Source of the DNA: Thermotoga sp. Mc24
Lineage (GTDB): Bacteria > Thermotogota > Thermotogae > Thermotogales > Thermotogaceae
Assembly (NCBI RefSeq): GCF_000784835.1
Contig: NZ_JSFH01000008.1
Location: 1 to 64,000 of the forward strand
Length of the DNA stretch: 64,000 bases
Direction: 5' to 3'
Position 1 is the first letter of the stretch; every line of letters begins with the position of its first letter. A program made the position numbers and the translations under genes. Below, piece after piece: positions 24,703 through 33,999 of this stretch. Below the pieces are notes generated by a model, which was not told where the DNA came from, ran no database searches, and was given only the letters and a program-made list of their open reading frames with translations.

Positions 24703-25562
24703 TTAGTTTCTTTCTGACTTTGGTGCTATCTGTTTTTGCGAAGAAGACGGGATTTCTCGATCGTCCCGACTCCAGAAAATCCCACGGGAAAGCAGTTCCG
24801 CCGATCGGTGGTATTTCCGTATTTCTAACGCTTCTCATCTTCGAAAGAGACAATCCTTTTTTTCTCTTTTCGATCCCCTTGTTCTTTCTTGGACTTCTGG
24901 ACGATCTTTTTGACCTTTCCTACAGAATCAAACTTGCCGTGACCACTCTGGTTGCTATCTGGTTCTCCTTTGCTGTGACCATAGAAATCAGTATCTTTGG
25001 AGTGAAAATACATCCAATCTTTTCTGTGATCTGGTTTGTCGGCATGGTTAACGCGTTCAACGTAGTTGACGGGCTGGATGGTCTTCTGAGTGGAATATCT
25101 CTATTTTCTTCGCTCATGATAGGAGAAAGGTCTCTTGCGTTTTCGATAATTGGTTTTCTTCCATGGAACCTTCCAGACGCGAGGGCCTTTTTGGGAAACA
25201 GTGGTTCGTTTCTTCTCGGTGCATACCTTTCCACAGCATCGGTGGTTTTCTTCGAAGGAGATCTTGGATACGCCACGCTTTTCCTTGGATTTCCGTTCTA
25301 CGAGATCGTATTCAGTTTTGCGAGAAGGTTAGTTTCGAAAAAAAACCCGTTCTCTCCGGATGAGGAACATACTCACCACGTGTTTTCCAGAAAGGTTGGA
25401 AAGTGGAAAACACTTTTGATCCTCGTTTCCTTTTCACTGATGTTCAATCTTCTTGGACTATCCCAGAAGTTCTACTTCATCCTCCTTTACGCTGTCCTCT
25501 GTTGTGTTCTTCTCTTCGCCTACTGCATGTTTCAGCGCGGTGATGGCAACCTCGAGCTGTGA
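24687..25562 (+). CDS. polyprenyl-phosphate sugar-1-phosphate transferase (WecA/MraY family)
   Basis: 291 residues with about ten membrane helices. Family motifs: FLGLLDDLFDL (Mg-binding Asp pair), NAFNVVDGLDGL, FLGNSGSFLLG and EEHTHHVF. WecA-type enzymes load GlcNAc-1-P or a related sugar onto undecaprenyl phosphate to start envelope polysaccharides. mraY would be expected in a cell-division cluster, so this copy probably serves an exopolysaccharide or toga glycan. Its last 105 bp are also coding on the other strand for the convergent DUF1385 gene, an unusually long overlap. Confidence 0.85.
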   Translation: MWEAIISFFLTLVLSVFAKKTGFLDRPDSRKSHGKAVPPIGGISVFLTLLIFERDNPFFLFSIPLFFLGLLDDLFDLSYRIKLAVTTLVAIWFSFAVTIEISIFGVKIHPIFSVIWFVGMVNAFNVVDGLDGLLSGISLFSSLMIGERSLAFSIIGFLPWNLPDARAFLGNSGSFLLGAYLSTASVVFFEGDLGYATLFLGFPFYEIVFSFARRLVSKKNPFSPDEEHTHHVFSRKVGKWKTLLILVSFSLMFNLLGLSQKFYFILLYAVLCCVLLFAYCMFQRGDGNLEL

Positions 25563-26348
25563 GTCGTCTGGTTTTGCTGTAGTCAAATACTGGAGAAGGT
25601 ACCCTGGAAGATAGAGGAGTTTCACCAGTCCCTTTCCATTGAAAAAGGCGATGACTTTCAAGAGTTCATAGGAAATCCCCGCTGCGAAGGGGAGAAGGAC
25701 AAGCCTTGAAACGATCCTCGTCCAGGTGTTCATCTCCACAACAACACCGACTAAACCGAGAAGCAGGATGGCCACTATCAAAAAGATCATCAAAAAGTTG
25801 GTCCCGCACCTTGGGTGTATCGTCGAATACTTCCTCACATTTTCCGGTGTGAGTTCCTCTCCATGTTCGTAAGCGTGTATCGTCATGTGTTCTGCACCGT
25901 GGTACTGAAATACACGTTTCACATCCTTGAACAGGGAGATGATCCAGACGTAGAGGAGAAAGAGTCCGAACCTTATGAATCCTTCTACAAGAGAATAGAG
26001 AAACTCTCCTTTCTTTGACACCAGGAAGTTGGTCAGAAAGATGGGTACTATCACAAAAAGACCAACGGCAAGCCCAATGGCTGTGATGAGTGAAAAGAGC
26101 TTCTCGCTTTCCTTCAATCTTTCGCCGGAAGAGATTTCAGAGGAAAGATTGAGGGCTTTTATTCCAAAGTAGAGAGAAACAAAAAGCGAGTAAAAACCCC
26201 TCAAGAAAGGTATCTTCGCCCAACCTGGAAATTTCACTTTACCAAGTTCCCTGATCTCGATGTTCCCATCTGGTTTTCTAACGGCAAGGGAAACTTTTCT
26301 CGCGATCATGAGTACTCCTTCTATTACTGCCTGACCACCTGCTCTCAT
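25458..26348 (-). CDS. DUF1385 family membrane protein
   Basis: 296 residues, starting [18 protein letters not shown], the family signature. Four membrane segments, then [20 protein letters not shown] and [15 protein letters not shown] with conserved His/Cys residues that look like a metal site. The family is widespread in Firmicutes and Thermotogae, often near prfA, and its function is unknown. The C-terminal segment after about residue 262 ([14 protein letters not shown] to the charged tail) is encoded over the end of the sugar transferase gene. Confidence 0.85.
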   Translation of the reverse strand: MRAGGQAVIEGVLMIARKVSLAVRKPDGNIEIRELGKVKFPGWAKIPFLRGFYSLFVSLYFGIKALNLSSEISSGERLKESEKLFSLITAIGLAVGLFVIVPIFLTNFLVSKKGEFLYSLVEGFIRFGLFLLYVWIISLFKDVKRVFQYHGAEHMTIHAYEHGEELTPENVRKYSTIHPRCGTNFLMIFLIVAILLLGLVGVVVEMNTWTRIVSRLVLLPFAAGISYELLKVIAFFNGKGLVKLLYLPGYLLQYLTTAKPDDSQLEVAITALKHAVGEEKNTTEDSVKEDEVELLG

Positions 26349-26399
26349 CTTCTATCCTCTCCTTTCAAGGTCTCTCAAGTTCTATGATACAACAGGTGC

Positions 26400-26405
26400 T
26401 ATAAT
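26400..26405 (+). promoter_or_regulatory. -10 box for the AMMECR1 operon
   Basis: A perfect TATAAT 20 bp before the start codon, in the 76-bp gap between divergent genes. I see no good -35 at standard spacing, so only the -10 is claimed. Confidence 0.45.
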
Positions 26406-26424
26406 TGTTACAGGTGGTGAGAGT

Positions 26425-26949
26425 ATGATAGGTGAGCATCCTTACGTGAAATGGGCAATAAAGGTCATAGAAAATTATGTGAGATATGGAAGAGTGATCG
26501 AACCCGATGAAAGTGTTCCTGAGGAGCTTTTCAAAAGGAGAGCCGGTGCTTTTGTGACTCTCCACAAAACGGACGGTTCTCTGAGAGGCTGCATAGGAAC
26601 CTACCTTCCCACAAAGCCGAATCTTGCTCTCGAGATAAGAGATAACGCCATCGCGGCTGCCACTCAGGATCCAAGGTTTCCTCCGGTCTTGCCCGACGAA
26701 CTCGACGATATCGTTGTGCATGTGGATGTTCTCAGTTCTCCTGAACCAGTGAAGGATATCTCTGAGCTCGACCCGAAAAAATACGGTGTGATAGTGGTGA
26801 AAGGCTGGAGGAGAGGACTTTTGCTTCCGGACATAGAAGGTGTGGATACGGTCGAAGAACAGCTCAGAATAGCGAAACTGAAAGCTGGAATTCCTGAATG
26901 GGACGACGATGTGGAGATTTACAGGTTCACGGTTGAACGCTACAAATGA
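26425..26949 (+). CDS. AMMECR1-domain protein
   Basis: 174 residues forming one AMMECR1 domain. The family signature [10 protein letters not shown] is at about 54-63, with conserved [11 protein letters not shown] before it and GLLLPDIEG near 132-140. In bacteria and archaea this domain occurs with a Memo-like protein and a radical SAM enzyme (AmmeMemoRadiSam system), whose reaction is unresolved. The radical SAM partner is the next gene, 12 bp downstream. It is the first gene of a 13-gene overlapping operon. Confidence 0.9.
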   Translation: MIGEHPYVKWAIKVIENYVRYGRVIEPDESVPEELFKRRAGAFVTLHKTDGSLRGCIGTYLPTKPNLALEIRDNAIAAATQDPRFPPVLPDELDDIVVHVDVLSSPEPVKDISELDPKKYGVIVVKGWRRGLLLPDIEGVDTVEEQLRIAKLKAGIPEWDDDVEIYRFTVERYK

Positions 26950-26961
26950 GGAGGATGGGAT

Positions 26962-27957
26962 ATGGAGAGAATGGCTTTGCACTTTGAAATTCTTGAGGAT
27001 GAGAAAGTTAAGTGTCTTCTGTGCCCGCATGAGTGTGTACTCGGTAACGGACAAACTGGTTTGTGTGGAGCGAGAAAGAATAGAAACGGTTCCCTGGTGA
27101 GTCTGAACTACGGTGAGGTAACGGCGATCGCCATGGATCCTATAGAGAAGAAACCGCTTTTCCACTTCAACCCCGGTGAGCAGATATTCTCCGTGGGAAC
27201 TTTCGGCTGCAATTTCAAGTGTGGTTTCTGTCAGAATTGGGGGATTTCACAGGCAAAGCCAGAAACCAAAAGAGTTACTCCCGAACAGCTTGTTAAGATA
27301 GCCCAGATGAACAGGAACTCCAAAGGAATCGCTTTCACGTACAACGAACCTCTTATCTGGTACGAGTTCGTTCTTGACACGTCGCGTGTGGCGGTAAAGG
27401 AGGGTATGTATTGTGTTCTTGTAACCAATGGTTTTATAAACGAGGAACCTCTTGAACTCCTCTTTCAGTCTGTGCATGCGATGAACATAGATCTCAAGGG
27501 ATTCAACAGAGATTTCTACAGGGAGATCGGAGGAGATTTGGACGTGGTCCTCAGAAACATAGAGAAGGTTTACAACGCTGGTATCCACGTTGAGCTCACC
27601 ACACTGATAATTCCGGGAAAGAACGACGACAAAGAAGACCTGAGAAGAGAATTCGAGTGGATCGCCGATCTGGACAAGGACATTCCTCTTCATATAAGCC
27701 GCTACTTCCCAAATTACAAGTACACCATACCTCCAACGCCTGTCGAAGAGCTCATCGAGATATACGAGATGGCCAGGGAATATCTGAATTTCGTTTACCT
27801 CGGCAACGTGTGGGACGAAAGATACGAGAGCACTTTCTGTCCAGATTGTGGAAGTCTTGTGATCAGAAGACAGGGCTATGAAGTGGAAAAGATGGGTCTG
27901 GATGAGGAAGGGAAGTGCACAAAATGTGGCCGTCAGATAGCAACGATCATCGGTTAA
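26962..27957 (+). CDS. AmmeMemoRadiSam-system radical SAM enzyme (AmrS-like)
   Basis: 331 residues. An N-terminal CLLCPHECVLGNGQTGLCG motif precedes the radical SAM cluster motif CNFKCGFCQNW (near 77-87). A C-terminal pair, CPDCGS and CTKCGR, forms a zinc ribbon. The family resembles pyruvate formate-lyase activase. Its substrate is unknown; the conserved partner is the AMMECR1 gene just upstream. No Memo gene is present within this window. GAGGAGGATGGG precedes the ATG. The 3' end overlaps apbE by about 34 bp. Confidence 0.9.
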   Translation: MERMALHFEILEDEKVKCLLCPHECVLGNGQTGLCGARKNRNGSLVSLNYGEVTAIAMDPIEKKPLFHFNPGEQIFSVGTFGCNFKCGFCQNWGISQAKPETKRVTPEQLVKIAQMNRNSKGIAFTYNEPLIWYEFVLDTSRVAVKEGMYCVLVTNGFINEEPLELLFQSVHAMNIDLKGFNRDFYREIGGDLDVVLRNIEKVYNAGIHVELTTLIIPGKNDDKEDLRREFEWIADLDKDIPLHISRYFPNYKYTIPPTPVEELIEIYEMAREYLNFVYLGNVWDERYESTFCPDCGSLVIRRQGYEVEKMGLDEEGKCTKCGRQIATIIG

Positions 27958-28973
27958 CCAGAAGAAACATCATCATCTTTTCTTCTCTCCTTCTGGGATC
28001 TCTTGCGATTCTCTTGACTTTACTTCTCATTCGAACGAAAGATCAGTATTATGAGCTCAGAGATTTCGCTCTCGGAACGAGTGTAAGGATAGTCGTTTCT
28101 TCTCAGAAGATAAATCCCAGAACGATCGCAGAAGCCATTCTGGAAGACATGAAGAGAATCACCTACAAGTTTTCTTTCACGGATGAAAGAAGCGTTGTGA
28201 AAAGGATAAACGATCATCCCGACGAATGGGTTGAGGTGGATGAAGAGACCTACAGTTTGATCAAAGCGGCCTGCGCGTTTGCAGAACTCACAGATGGAGC
28301 GTTCGATCCAGCGTTAGGAAGGCTTCTCGAACTCTGGGGGTTTACCGGGAACTACGAAAATCTCAGGGTACCTTCTCCGGAAGAGATCGAAGAAGCTCTG
28401 AAGCATACCGGGTATAAAAACGTTCTCTTCGACGATAAGAACATGAGAGTGATGGTTAAAAACGGTGCGAAGATCGATCTTGGTGGTATAGCGAAAGGGT
28501 ACGCCCTCGACAGAGCCAGGCAGATAGCCCTCTCTTTTGATGAGAACGCAACGGGTTTTGTCGAAGCGGGTGGGGATATTCGCGTTATCGGGCCAAAGTT
28601 TGGAAAGTATCCGTGGGTGATAGGAGTAAAGAATCCCAGGGAAGACGGTGTGATAGATTACATCTATCTGAAATCCGGAGCGGTTGCGACTTCCGGTGAT
28701 TACGAAAGATATTTCGTTGTGGACGGTGTCAGGTATCATCATATTCTCGATCCTTCAACAGGGTATCCTGCCCGCGGTGTGTGGAGTGTAACGGTCATAG
28801 CCGAAGATGCCACCACGGCTGACGCTCTCTCCACAGCGGGCTTTGTGATGGCCGGAAAGGACTGGAGGAAAGTGACACTCGATTTTCCAAATATGGGCGC
28901 TCACCCGCTGATAGTTCTTGAAGGAGGAGCGATCGAAAAGTCTGAGACCTTCAAGCTGTTCGAAAGAGAGTGA
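27924..28973 (+). CDS. apbE: FAD:protein FMN transferase ApbE, membrane-anchored
   Basis: About 349 residues. One N-terminal membrane helix (NIIIFSSLLLGSLAILLTLLL), no lipobox, then the ApbE domain facing outside: ALGTSVRIVV, TDGAFDPALGRLLELWGF, KIDLGGIAKGYALD, GFVEAGGDIRVIG and HHILDPSTGYPARG. It attaches FMN to Thr/Ser of extracytoplasmic redox proteins using FAD. The start is ATG 27924 or GTG 27915; AGGAAGGGA spacing favours the ATG. It is followed without gap by a NusG-II protein and a Gx transporter, a trio seen in anaerobes with flavinylated electron-transfer systems. Confidence 0.92.
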   Translation: MWPSDSNDHRLTRRNIIIFSSLLLGSLAILLTLLLIRTKDQYYELRDFALGTSVRIVVSSQKINPRTIAEAILEDMKRITYKFSFTDERSVVKRINDHPDEWVEVDEETYSLIKAACAFAELTDGAFDPALGRLLELWGFTGNYENLRVPSPEEIEEALKHTGYKNVLFDDKNMRVMVKNGAKIDLGGIAKGYALDRARQIALSFDENATGFVEAGGDIRVIGPKFGKYPWVIGVKNPREDGVIDYIYLKSGAVATSGDYERYFVVDGVRYHHILDPSTGYPARGVWSVTVIAEDATTADALSTAGFVMAGKDWRKVTLDFPNMGAHPLIVLEGGAIEKSETFKLFERE

Positions 28974-29329
28974 AAAAGGTGAGGAGTTTCTTCAGAAAAA
29001 AAGATGTGGTGCTGATTCTTCTGATCTTCGTTGTTCTCATCTTTTCAATACTCGCTTCAGAGAAGAAAGGAAGCAAGGTTGTGGTTCAAGGGAAAGACTT
29101 CAGAAGGATTCTATCGAAACCAGGAACGTACGACATAACAGAGAACGGAAAATTCCTCATGAAGGTGGAATTCGATGGGAATAGGGTCAGAGTCGTTGAG
29201 TCAACCTGTCCTCTGAAACTGTGCGTGAAAACCGGATGGGTTGGTCCAAGAGGAACCATCATCTGTGTGCCAAACGAGGTGATAATATTCTTCGAGGAAA
29301 AGACAGATTACGATACCGTGACCTGGTGA
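28970..29329 (+). CDS. NusG domain II-containing membrane-anchored protein
   Basis: 119 residues. One N-terminal membrane helix (VVLILLIFVVLIFSILA), then a beta-rich NusG-II domain with CPLKLCVKTGW and IICVPNEVIIFF. The three conserved cysteines and the CxPN motif are typical of stand-alone NusG-II proteins encoded beside ApbE. It is not the transcription factor NusG, as the NGN and KOW domains are missing. GTG start overlaps the apbE stop (GTGA). Confidence 0.85.
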   Translation: MKKVRSFFRKKDVVLILLIFVVLIFSILASEKKGSKVVVQGKDFRRILSKPGTYDITENGKFLMKVEFDGNRVRVVESTCPLKLCVKTGWVGPRGTIICVPNEVIIFFEEKTDYDTVTW

Positions 29330-29871
29330 GGAGGATAGCACTTCTTTCAGTTTTGACTGCTCTCTCTTCTACTTTTTATGTCTTGGAGAATCTGCTTCCT
29401 TTTCCGGTGCCGTTCGGAAGATGGGGATTTTCTAACTCGATAGTTCTCATGATAGCTTCGGAAATTGGTTTTGGAGATGCTCTGATCGTCGCATCTGCAA
29501 AGAGCATTTTGGGTGCTCTCTTTTCCGGCAGGTTTCTTTCTCCATCTTTTCTAACTGGATTCTTCGGTGCCGTTTCCGCTGCCCTGGTGGAAGCGTTTCT
29601 GGCCCGGTTCGATTTTGGTTACTTGAGCTTGAGTGCAATGGGATCTTTTGTGAACAACCTTGTTCAGCTCATCGTCATATCTTTTCTAGTTGAAAGCACG
29701 AAGACCTTCTTGCTCTTTCCTTTGATGGTGATACTCGGTCTTGTCTCGGGAACAGTCAACGCCTTCCTGGCAAGCAGGATGGGAGGGATAGTGTTTGAGA
29801 ATTATTCTCGCTTCTTCTTCGCCCAGAAGAAGGCAGCTGATGAAGTTGCTGGGGATAGAGTTCGAAGTTGA
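29326..29871 (+). CDS. Gx transporter family membrane protein
   Basis: 181 residues with about five membrane helices, of the family often annotated as heptaprenyl diphosphate synthase component I but resembling ECF-type substrate-binding membrane proteins ([36 protein letters not shown]). It is taken to import a flavin or another small molecule for the ApbE system. The start is the GTG at 29326 overlapping the preceding stop; longer versions overlap the NusG-II gene and lose similarity. It overlaps maf by 77 bp. Confidence 0.8.
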   Translation: MRRIALLSVLTALSSTFYVLENLLPFPVPFGRWGFSNSIVLMIASEIGFGDALIVASAKSILGALFSGRFLSPSFLTGFFGAVSAALVEAFLARFDFGYLSLSAMGSFVNNLVQLIVISFLVESTKTFLLFPLMVILGLVSGTVNAFLASRMGGIVFENYSRFFFAQKKAADEVAGDRVRS

Positions 29872-30409
29872 AAAGCCTGATGTTGAAGAGGAGTTTCTTG
29901 AAAGTCCCGAAGAGACCGTTAGAGAACTCTCGTTGAGAAAAGCGGAGTGGGTGTTCAAAAAGAGGAAAGAAGAGGGAATACTCGTCATTGGATCCGATAC
30001 GGTGGTGGTTTTGGATGGTAACATACTGGGAAAGCCGGAGTCTCTGGAAGAAGCGAAAGGTATGTTGAAGAAGCTTTCTGGAAAATGGCACGTGGTTTAC
30101 ACAGGGGTGGCGTTCGTCTCCAGTGAAACGAAAGACGTGTTCGTTTCTTCAACGAAGGTCAGGTTCAGAGAACTCCCAGAGAGTGTGATTGATTACTACG
30201 TTGAGAAATACAGACCTCTCGACAAAGCGGGGGCTTATGGGATACAGGATTTCGCGGCCGTCTTCGTCGAAAAAATAGAAGGAGACTTTTTCACTGTGGT
30301 GGGATTTCCTCTTGGAATGGTCTGGCAGTACCTCTATGAAAAGGGATGGTGGAAGGTTGCTTCCAAGAGAGAGGATGATAAAGGCGGGGCCAGAGTCGCT
30401 TTCGGTTGA
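29795..30409 (+). CDS. maf: Maf-family nucleotide pyrophosphatase
   Basis: 204 residues. Signature [17 protein letters not shown] at the N-terminus, [11 protein letters not shown] with the catalytic Asp (near 65-75), KPES, and [13 protein letters not shown]. Maf proteins hydrolyse dTTP/UTP or modified nucleotides to keep them out of nucleic acids and can affect septation. The start is TTG at 29795 with GGGAGGGA upstream; this reaches 77 bp into the preceding gene but keeps the family N-terminus intact. It overlaps radC by 74 bp. Confidence 0.9.
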   Translation: MRIILASSSPRRRQLMKLLGIEFEVEKPDVEEEFLESPEETVRELSLRKAEWVFKKRKEEGILVIGSDTVVVLDGNILGKPESLEEAKGMLKKLSGKWHVVYTGVAFVSSETKDVFVSSTKVRFRELPESVIDYYVEKYRPLDKAGAYGIQDFAAVFVEKIEGDFFTVVGFPLGMVWQYLYEKGWWKVASKREDDKGGARVAFG

Positions 30410-31004
30410 AGAACTCGTCGCCATAGTGTTGAGAACTGGAAAGAAGGGAAAACACGTTCTCGAACTTTCAAAGGATCTTCTTGAAAGGTTTGACGGCTCG
30501 TTGATAAAACTCTCGAACGCAGGTCTCGAAGAGATAGCTTCGGTCGAAGGGGTCGGTATGGTCAAGGCCATCACTCTGAAAGCCGCTCTGGAGCTTGGAA
30601 AAAGACTTCACAGAGAACTGGAAAGGATACCGGAGAAGCTGGACTCTTCCGTGAAAGTTTACAAATACTGCCAGGAGATGGTGTATCTTGAGAGGGAAAT
30701 TGTGAAGGTGATCTGTCTCGATACGAAGCTCAACGTTATAGGAGAAAACACACTCACTGTTGGAACTTCTGACAGGAGTTTGATACATCCGCGGGACGTG
30801 TTCCGAACGGCTATCAGGGCTAATGCATCTGGAGTGATCGTCGTTCACAACCATCCTTCTGGTGATCCCACTCCCAGCAAAGAAGATCGTTTGATCACGG
30901 AAAGGTTGAAACGAGCGGGAGAGATCCTTGGGGTGAGTCTTGTGGATCACGTCATCGTATCGAGACGAGGATATTTCAGCTTCAGGGAGGAGGGAGAACT
31001 TTGA
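30336..31004 (+). CDS. radC: RadC/JAB-domain protein
   Basis: 222 residues. N-terminal helix-hairpin-helix region ([27 protein letters not shown] and [20 protein letters not shown]), then the JAB metalloprotease-like domain with the metal motif [14 protein letters not shown]. The name reflects an old assignment to DNA repair; a real enzymatic role is not established. The ATG at 30336 includes the conserved PRERM segment; earlier starts do not align. It overlaps maf by 74 bp and the next gene by 4 bp. Confidence 0.9.
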   Translation: MKRDGGRLLPRERMIKAGPESLSVEELVAIVLRTGKKGKHVLELSKDLLERFDGSLIKLSNAGLEEIASVEGVGMVKAITLKAALELGKRLHRELERIPEKLDSSVKVYKYCQEMVYLEREIVKVICLDTKLNVIGENTLTVGTSDRSLIHPRDVFRTAIRANASGVIVVHNHPSGDPTPSKEDRLITERLKRAGEILGVSLVDHVIVSRRGYFSFREEGEL

Positions 31005-31549
31005 TCAGCAGAGAAAGGGCAATGGAGCTGTTGAAAACCCACGTTAAAACGAAAAATCTTGTGAAGCACTGTCTTGCAGCGGAAGCTGTTATGAGAGCTC
31101 TCGCTAGGGAATTCAACGAGGACGAAGAAAAATGGGGTCTTGCCGGACTTCTTCACGATCTAGATTACGACTACACCAAAGATAAACCCGAGGAACATGG
31201 CTTGAAGACCCTGGAGATCCTGAAAGATGAGGACGTACCCGAAGACGTTCTCAACGCTATTCTGGCCCACTGCGAAAAGAAAACTCCAGAAACTTTGATG
31301 GAGAAGGCTTTGTATGCGGTGGATCCAACCACTGGTTTTATAGTAGCGGCCGCACTGATCAGACCAGAGAAGAAACTGGATGTTATCGATGTGGATTTTC
31401 TGCTGAGGAGATTCAAGGAAAAGGCCTTTGCGAAGGGAGCGAGTAGGGAACAGATGAGAACCTGTGAAAACTTTGGACTCTCTCTTGAGAAATTTCTGGA
31501 AATCTCCCTTGAGGCGATGAAATCAATCGCCTCCGAACTCGGTCTGTGA
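31001..31549 (+). CDS. small HD-domain hydrolase (HDIG type)
   Basis: 182 residues. [15 protein letters not shown] supplies the first His and [15 protein letters not shown] the HD pair, with H87 in ILAHCE and D103 in [12 protein letters not shown] proteins of this size hydrolyse nucleotides or cyclic nucleotides. No substrate can be named. TTG start overlaps the radC stop (TTGA), with GGAGGAGGGAG upstream. Confidence 0.85.
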   Translation: MISRERAMELLKTHVKTKNLVKHCLAAEAVMRALAREFNEDEEKWGLAGLLHDLDYDYTKDKPEEHGLKTLEILKDEDVPEDVLNAILAHCEKKTPETLMEKALYAVDPTTGFIVAAALIRPEKKLDVIDVDFLLRRFKEKAFAKGASREQMRTCENFGLSLEKFLEISLEAMKSIASELGL

Positions 31550-31560
31550 GGTGATTTCTC

Positions 31561-32307
31561 ATGATAGAGTACATGATCGAGGAAGCAATAGCGAGGTACA
31601 GAGAATCTTACGAGTTCAAGCCTTTCAGAGAAAGCGCGGGTATCGAAGATGTGAGAAGTGCTATAGAGCACACGAATCTGAAACCGTTTGCCACACCAGA
31701 CGATATAAAAAAACTCTGTCTTGAAGCAAGGGAAAATCGTTTCTATGGAGTCTGTGTGAATCCGTGTTATGTGAAACTGGCTCGTGAAGAACTCGAAGGA
31801 ACCGATGTGAAAGTCGTCACCGTTGTTGGTTTTCCACTGGGAGCGAACGAAACTCGGACGAAAGCCCATGAAGCGATCTTCGCTGTTGAGAATGGAGCCG
31901 ATGAGATCGATATGGTCATCAACGTTGGCATGCTCAAGGCAAAGGAGTGGGAGTACGTTTACGAGGATATAAGAAGTGTTGTCGAATCAGTGAAGGGAAA
32001 AGTCGTGAAAGTGATCATTGAAACGTGCTATCTGGATACGGAAGAAAAGATAGCAGCGTGTGTCATCTCCAAACTCGCTGGAGCTCATTTCGTGAAGACT
32101 TCTACAGGATTTGGAACGGGAGGGGCAACTGCAGAAGACGTTCATCTCATGAAGTGGATCGTGGGAAACGAGATGGGTGTAAAAGCTTCCGGAGGAATCA
32201 AAACCTTTGAAGACGCTGTTAAGATGATCGTGTACGGTGCTGATAGAATAGGAACGAGTTCAGGTGTCAAGATTATTCAGGAGGGAGAAGATAAATATGG
32301 AGGTTGA
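31561..32307 (+). CDS. deoC: deoxyribose-phosphate aldolase
   Basis: 248 residues. TIM-barrel aldolase with IEHTNLKPFAT, GFPLGANETRTKAHEA, EIDMVINVGMLKA, and the Schiff-base lysine in HFVKTSTGFGTGGAT. It splits 2-deoxyribose-5-phosphate to glyceraldehyde-3-phosphate and acetaldehyde in deoxynucleoside salvage. The N-terminus is about 30 residues longer than in the E. coli enzyme. GAGGTGA precedes the ATG. It overlaps the next gene by 11 bp. Confidence 0.96.
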   Translation: MIEYMIEEAIARYRESYEFKPFRESAGIEDVRSAIEHTNLKPFATPDDIKKLCLEARENRFYGVCVNPCYVKLAREELEGTDVKVVTVVGFPLGANETRTKAHEAIFAVENGADEIDMVINVGMLKAKEWEYVYEDIRSVVESVKGKVVKVIIETCYLDTEEKIAACVISKLAGAHFVKTSTGFGTGGATAEDVHLMKWIVGNEMGVKASGGIKTFEDAVKMIVYGADRIGTSSGVKIIQEGEDKYGG

Positions 32308-32905
32308 ACGTCTTTCACTCAAGGATTTCTGTGATATGGTTGCGGAGAGAAAGCCAACTCCTGGTGGGGGAGCAGTTGGATCAGTCGTGGGAGCCATGGC
32401 GTGTGCCCTCGCTGAAATGGTTGCGAATTTCACCAGGAAGAAAAAGGGTTACGAAGATGTGGAACCGGAGATGGAGAGGATAGTTGAGGCAATGGAAGAA
32501 GCGAGACTGAAACTCTTCGATCTTTCAAAGAAAGACATGGAAGCCTTTGAAAAGGTCATGAAAGCTTACAAATCCTCTGAAGGAGAGCTTCAGGATGCTC
32601 TGAAGGAAGCCGCTTCTGTACCGATGGACGTGATAAGGGTGATGAAAGACCTCGCACACGAGCTCGAGAAGCTCGCCGAATTTGGAAACAAGAATCTGGC
32701 ATCGGACACGTTGAACGCCGCAGATCTCTGCCGCGCGGTCTTTCAGGTTGAAAAGGTGAACGTTCTGATCAATTTGAAAGAGATTTCAGACGAGACTTTC
32801 AGGAAAAACATGCTGGAAGAGCTCGAAGAACAGGAAGCACAGATTGAAGGGTGCTATCAGAGGGTGAAGAAGATGCTGGAGGGAATCGTGTGGAGTTCGA
32901 AGTGA
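32297..32905 (+). CDS. cyclodeaminase/cyclohydrolase-fold protein (FTCD C-terminal domain)
   Basis: 202 residues, mostly helical, with the glycine signature [22 protein letters not shown] near 20-41 that forms the folate pocket in formiminotransferase-cyclodeaminase. The matching transferase domain is absent, as in stand-alone FchA-type 5,10-methenyl-THF cyclohydrolases, so either activity is possible. ATG at 32297 follows AGGAGGGAG. It overlaps deoC and tgt by 11 and 16 bp. T. maritima TM1560 is the structural match I recall. Confidence 0.88.
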   Translation: MEVERLSLKDFCDMVAERKPTPGGGAVGSVVGAMACALAEMVANFTRKKKGYEDVEPEMERIVEAMEEARLKLFDLSKKDMEAFEKVMKAYKSSEGELQDALKEAASVPMDVIRVMKDLAHELEKLAEFGNKNLASDTLNAADLCRAVFQVEKVNVLINLKEISDETFRKNMLEELEEQEAQIEGCYQRVKKMLEGIVWSSK

Positions 32906-33999
32906 AAAAAACTTTCGGAAAAGCAAGACGGGGAACCATAAAGCTTCACCATGGAGCTGTTGAAACTCCTGTTTTCATGCCGGTTGGAACCAACGCGAAC
33001 GTGAAGCTTCTCACTCCCAGAGATCTGGAAGAAGCGGGAGCGGAGATAATTCTTTCGAACACGTTTCACCTCATGTTGAAGCCCGGTGTGGAGATCATAA
33101 AGCTCCACAAAGGACTTCACAACTTCATGGGATGGAAAAAACCGATACTCACCGACAGCGGAGGGTTTCAAGTTTTCAGTCTTCCAAAGATCAGGATAGA
33201 CGATGAAGGTGTGGTCTTCAGATCTCCTATTGACGGTTCGAAAGTTTTCCTGAATCCAGAGATATCCATGGAGGTTCAGATCGCTCTGGGATCGGATATC
33301 TGCATGGTTTTCGATCACTGTCCTGTACCCGATGCCGATTACGAAGAGGTGAAAGAGGCAACAGAGAGGACCTATCGGTGGGCTTTGAGATCTAAAAAGG
33401 TTTTCAAAACAGAGAATCAAGCACTCTTTGGAATCGTTCAGGGAGGGATCTACCCGGATCTGCGGAGAGAAAGCGCTCTTCAGATCACATCGATTGGATT
33501 CGATGGATACGCCGTAGGAGGATTGAGCGTAGGTGAAGAAAGATCCCTCACTCTTGAAATGACCGAAGTCACGGTGGAGTTTCTTCCAGAAGATAAGCCC
33601 CGTTATTTCATGGGAGGAGGGTCTCCAGAACTCATACTCGAGCTCGTTGAACGAGGAGTGGATATGTTCGACAGTGTTTTTCCAACCAGGATAGCAAGAC
33701 ACGGAACTGCTCTCACCTGGAATGGGAAACTCAACCTCAAGGCCTCTTACAACAAGCGATCCCTCGAACCGGTGGACGAAAGGTGCGGGTGTTATACCTG
33801 CAGGAATTTCACGCGGTCTTATATCCATCACCTCTTCGATCGAGGAGAGGTTCTTGGACAGATACTACTCACGATTCACAACATCAACTTCATGATCTCT
33901 CTGATGAAGGAAGTAAGGCATTCTATAGAGAACGGAACTTTCAGGGAACTAAAAGGCAAAGTGGTGGAAGTCTATTCTTCAGGGGGTGTGAGTGTATGA
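32890..33999 (+). CDS. tgt: queuine tRNA-ribosyltransferase
   Basis: 369 residues. It exchanges G34 of GUN anticodon tRNAs for preQ1. TIM-barrel with [11 protein letters not shown] (catalytic Asp), [19 protein letters not shown], and [18 protein letters not shown] with the nucleophilic Asp. The zinc site is [19 protein letters not shown] (three Cys and one His). The GTG at 32890 gives the full family N-terminus and has GGAGGGA upstream. Confidence 0.96.
   Translation: MEFEVKKTFGKARRGTIKLHHGAVETPVFMPVGTNANVKLLTPRDLEEAGAEIILSNTFHLMLKPGVEIIKLHKGLHNFMGWKKPILTDSGGFQVFSLPKIRIDDEGVVFRSPIDGSKVFLNPEISMEVQIALGSDICMVFDHCPVPDADYEEVKEATERTYRWALRSKKVFKTENQALFGIVQGGIYPDLRRESALQITSIGFDGYAVGGLSVGEERSLTLEMTEVTVEFLPEDKPRYFMGGGSPELILELVERGVDMFDSVFPTRIARHGTALTWNGKLNLKASYNKRSLEPVDERCGCYTCRNFTRSYIHHLFDRGEVLGQILLTIHNINFMISLMKEVRHSIENGTFRELKGKVVEVYSSGGVSV

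Noticed and set aside
29221-29325. A longer form of the Gx transporter starting inside the NusG-II gene
   Set aside because: The first 35 residues are polar and shadow NusG-II; the family begins at about 29326.
32857-33831. A 324-codon frame antisense to tgt
   Set aside because: Shadow of the strongly supported tgt gene.
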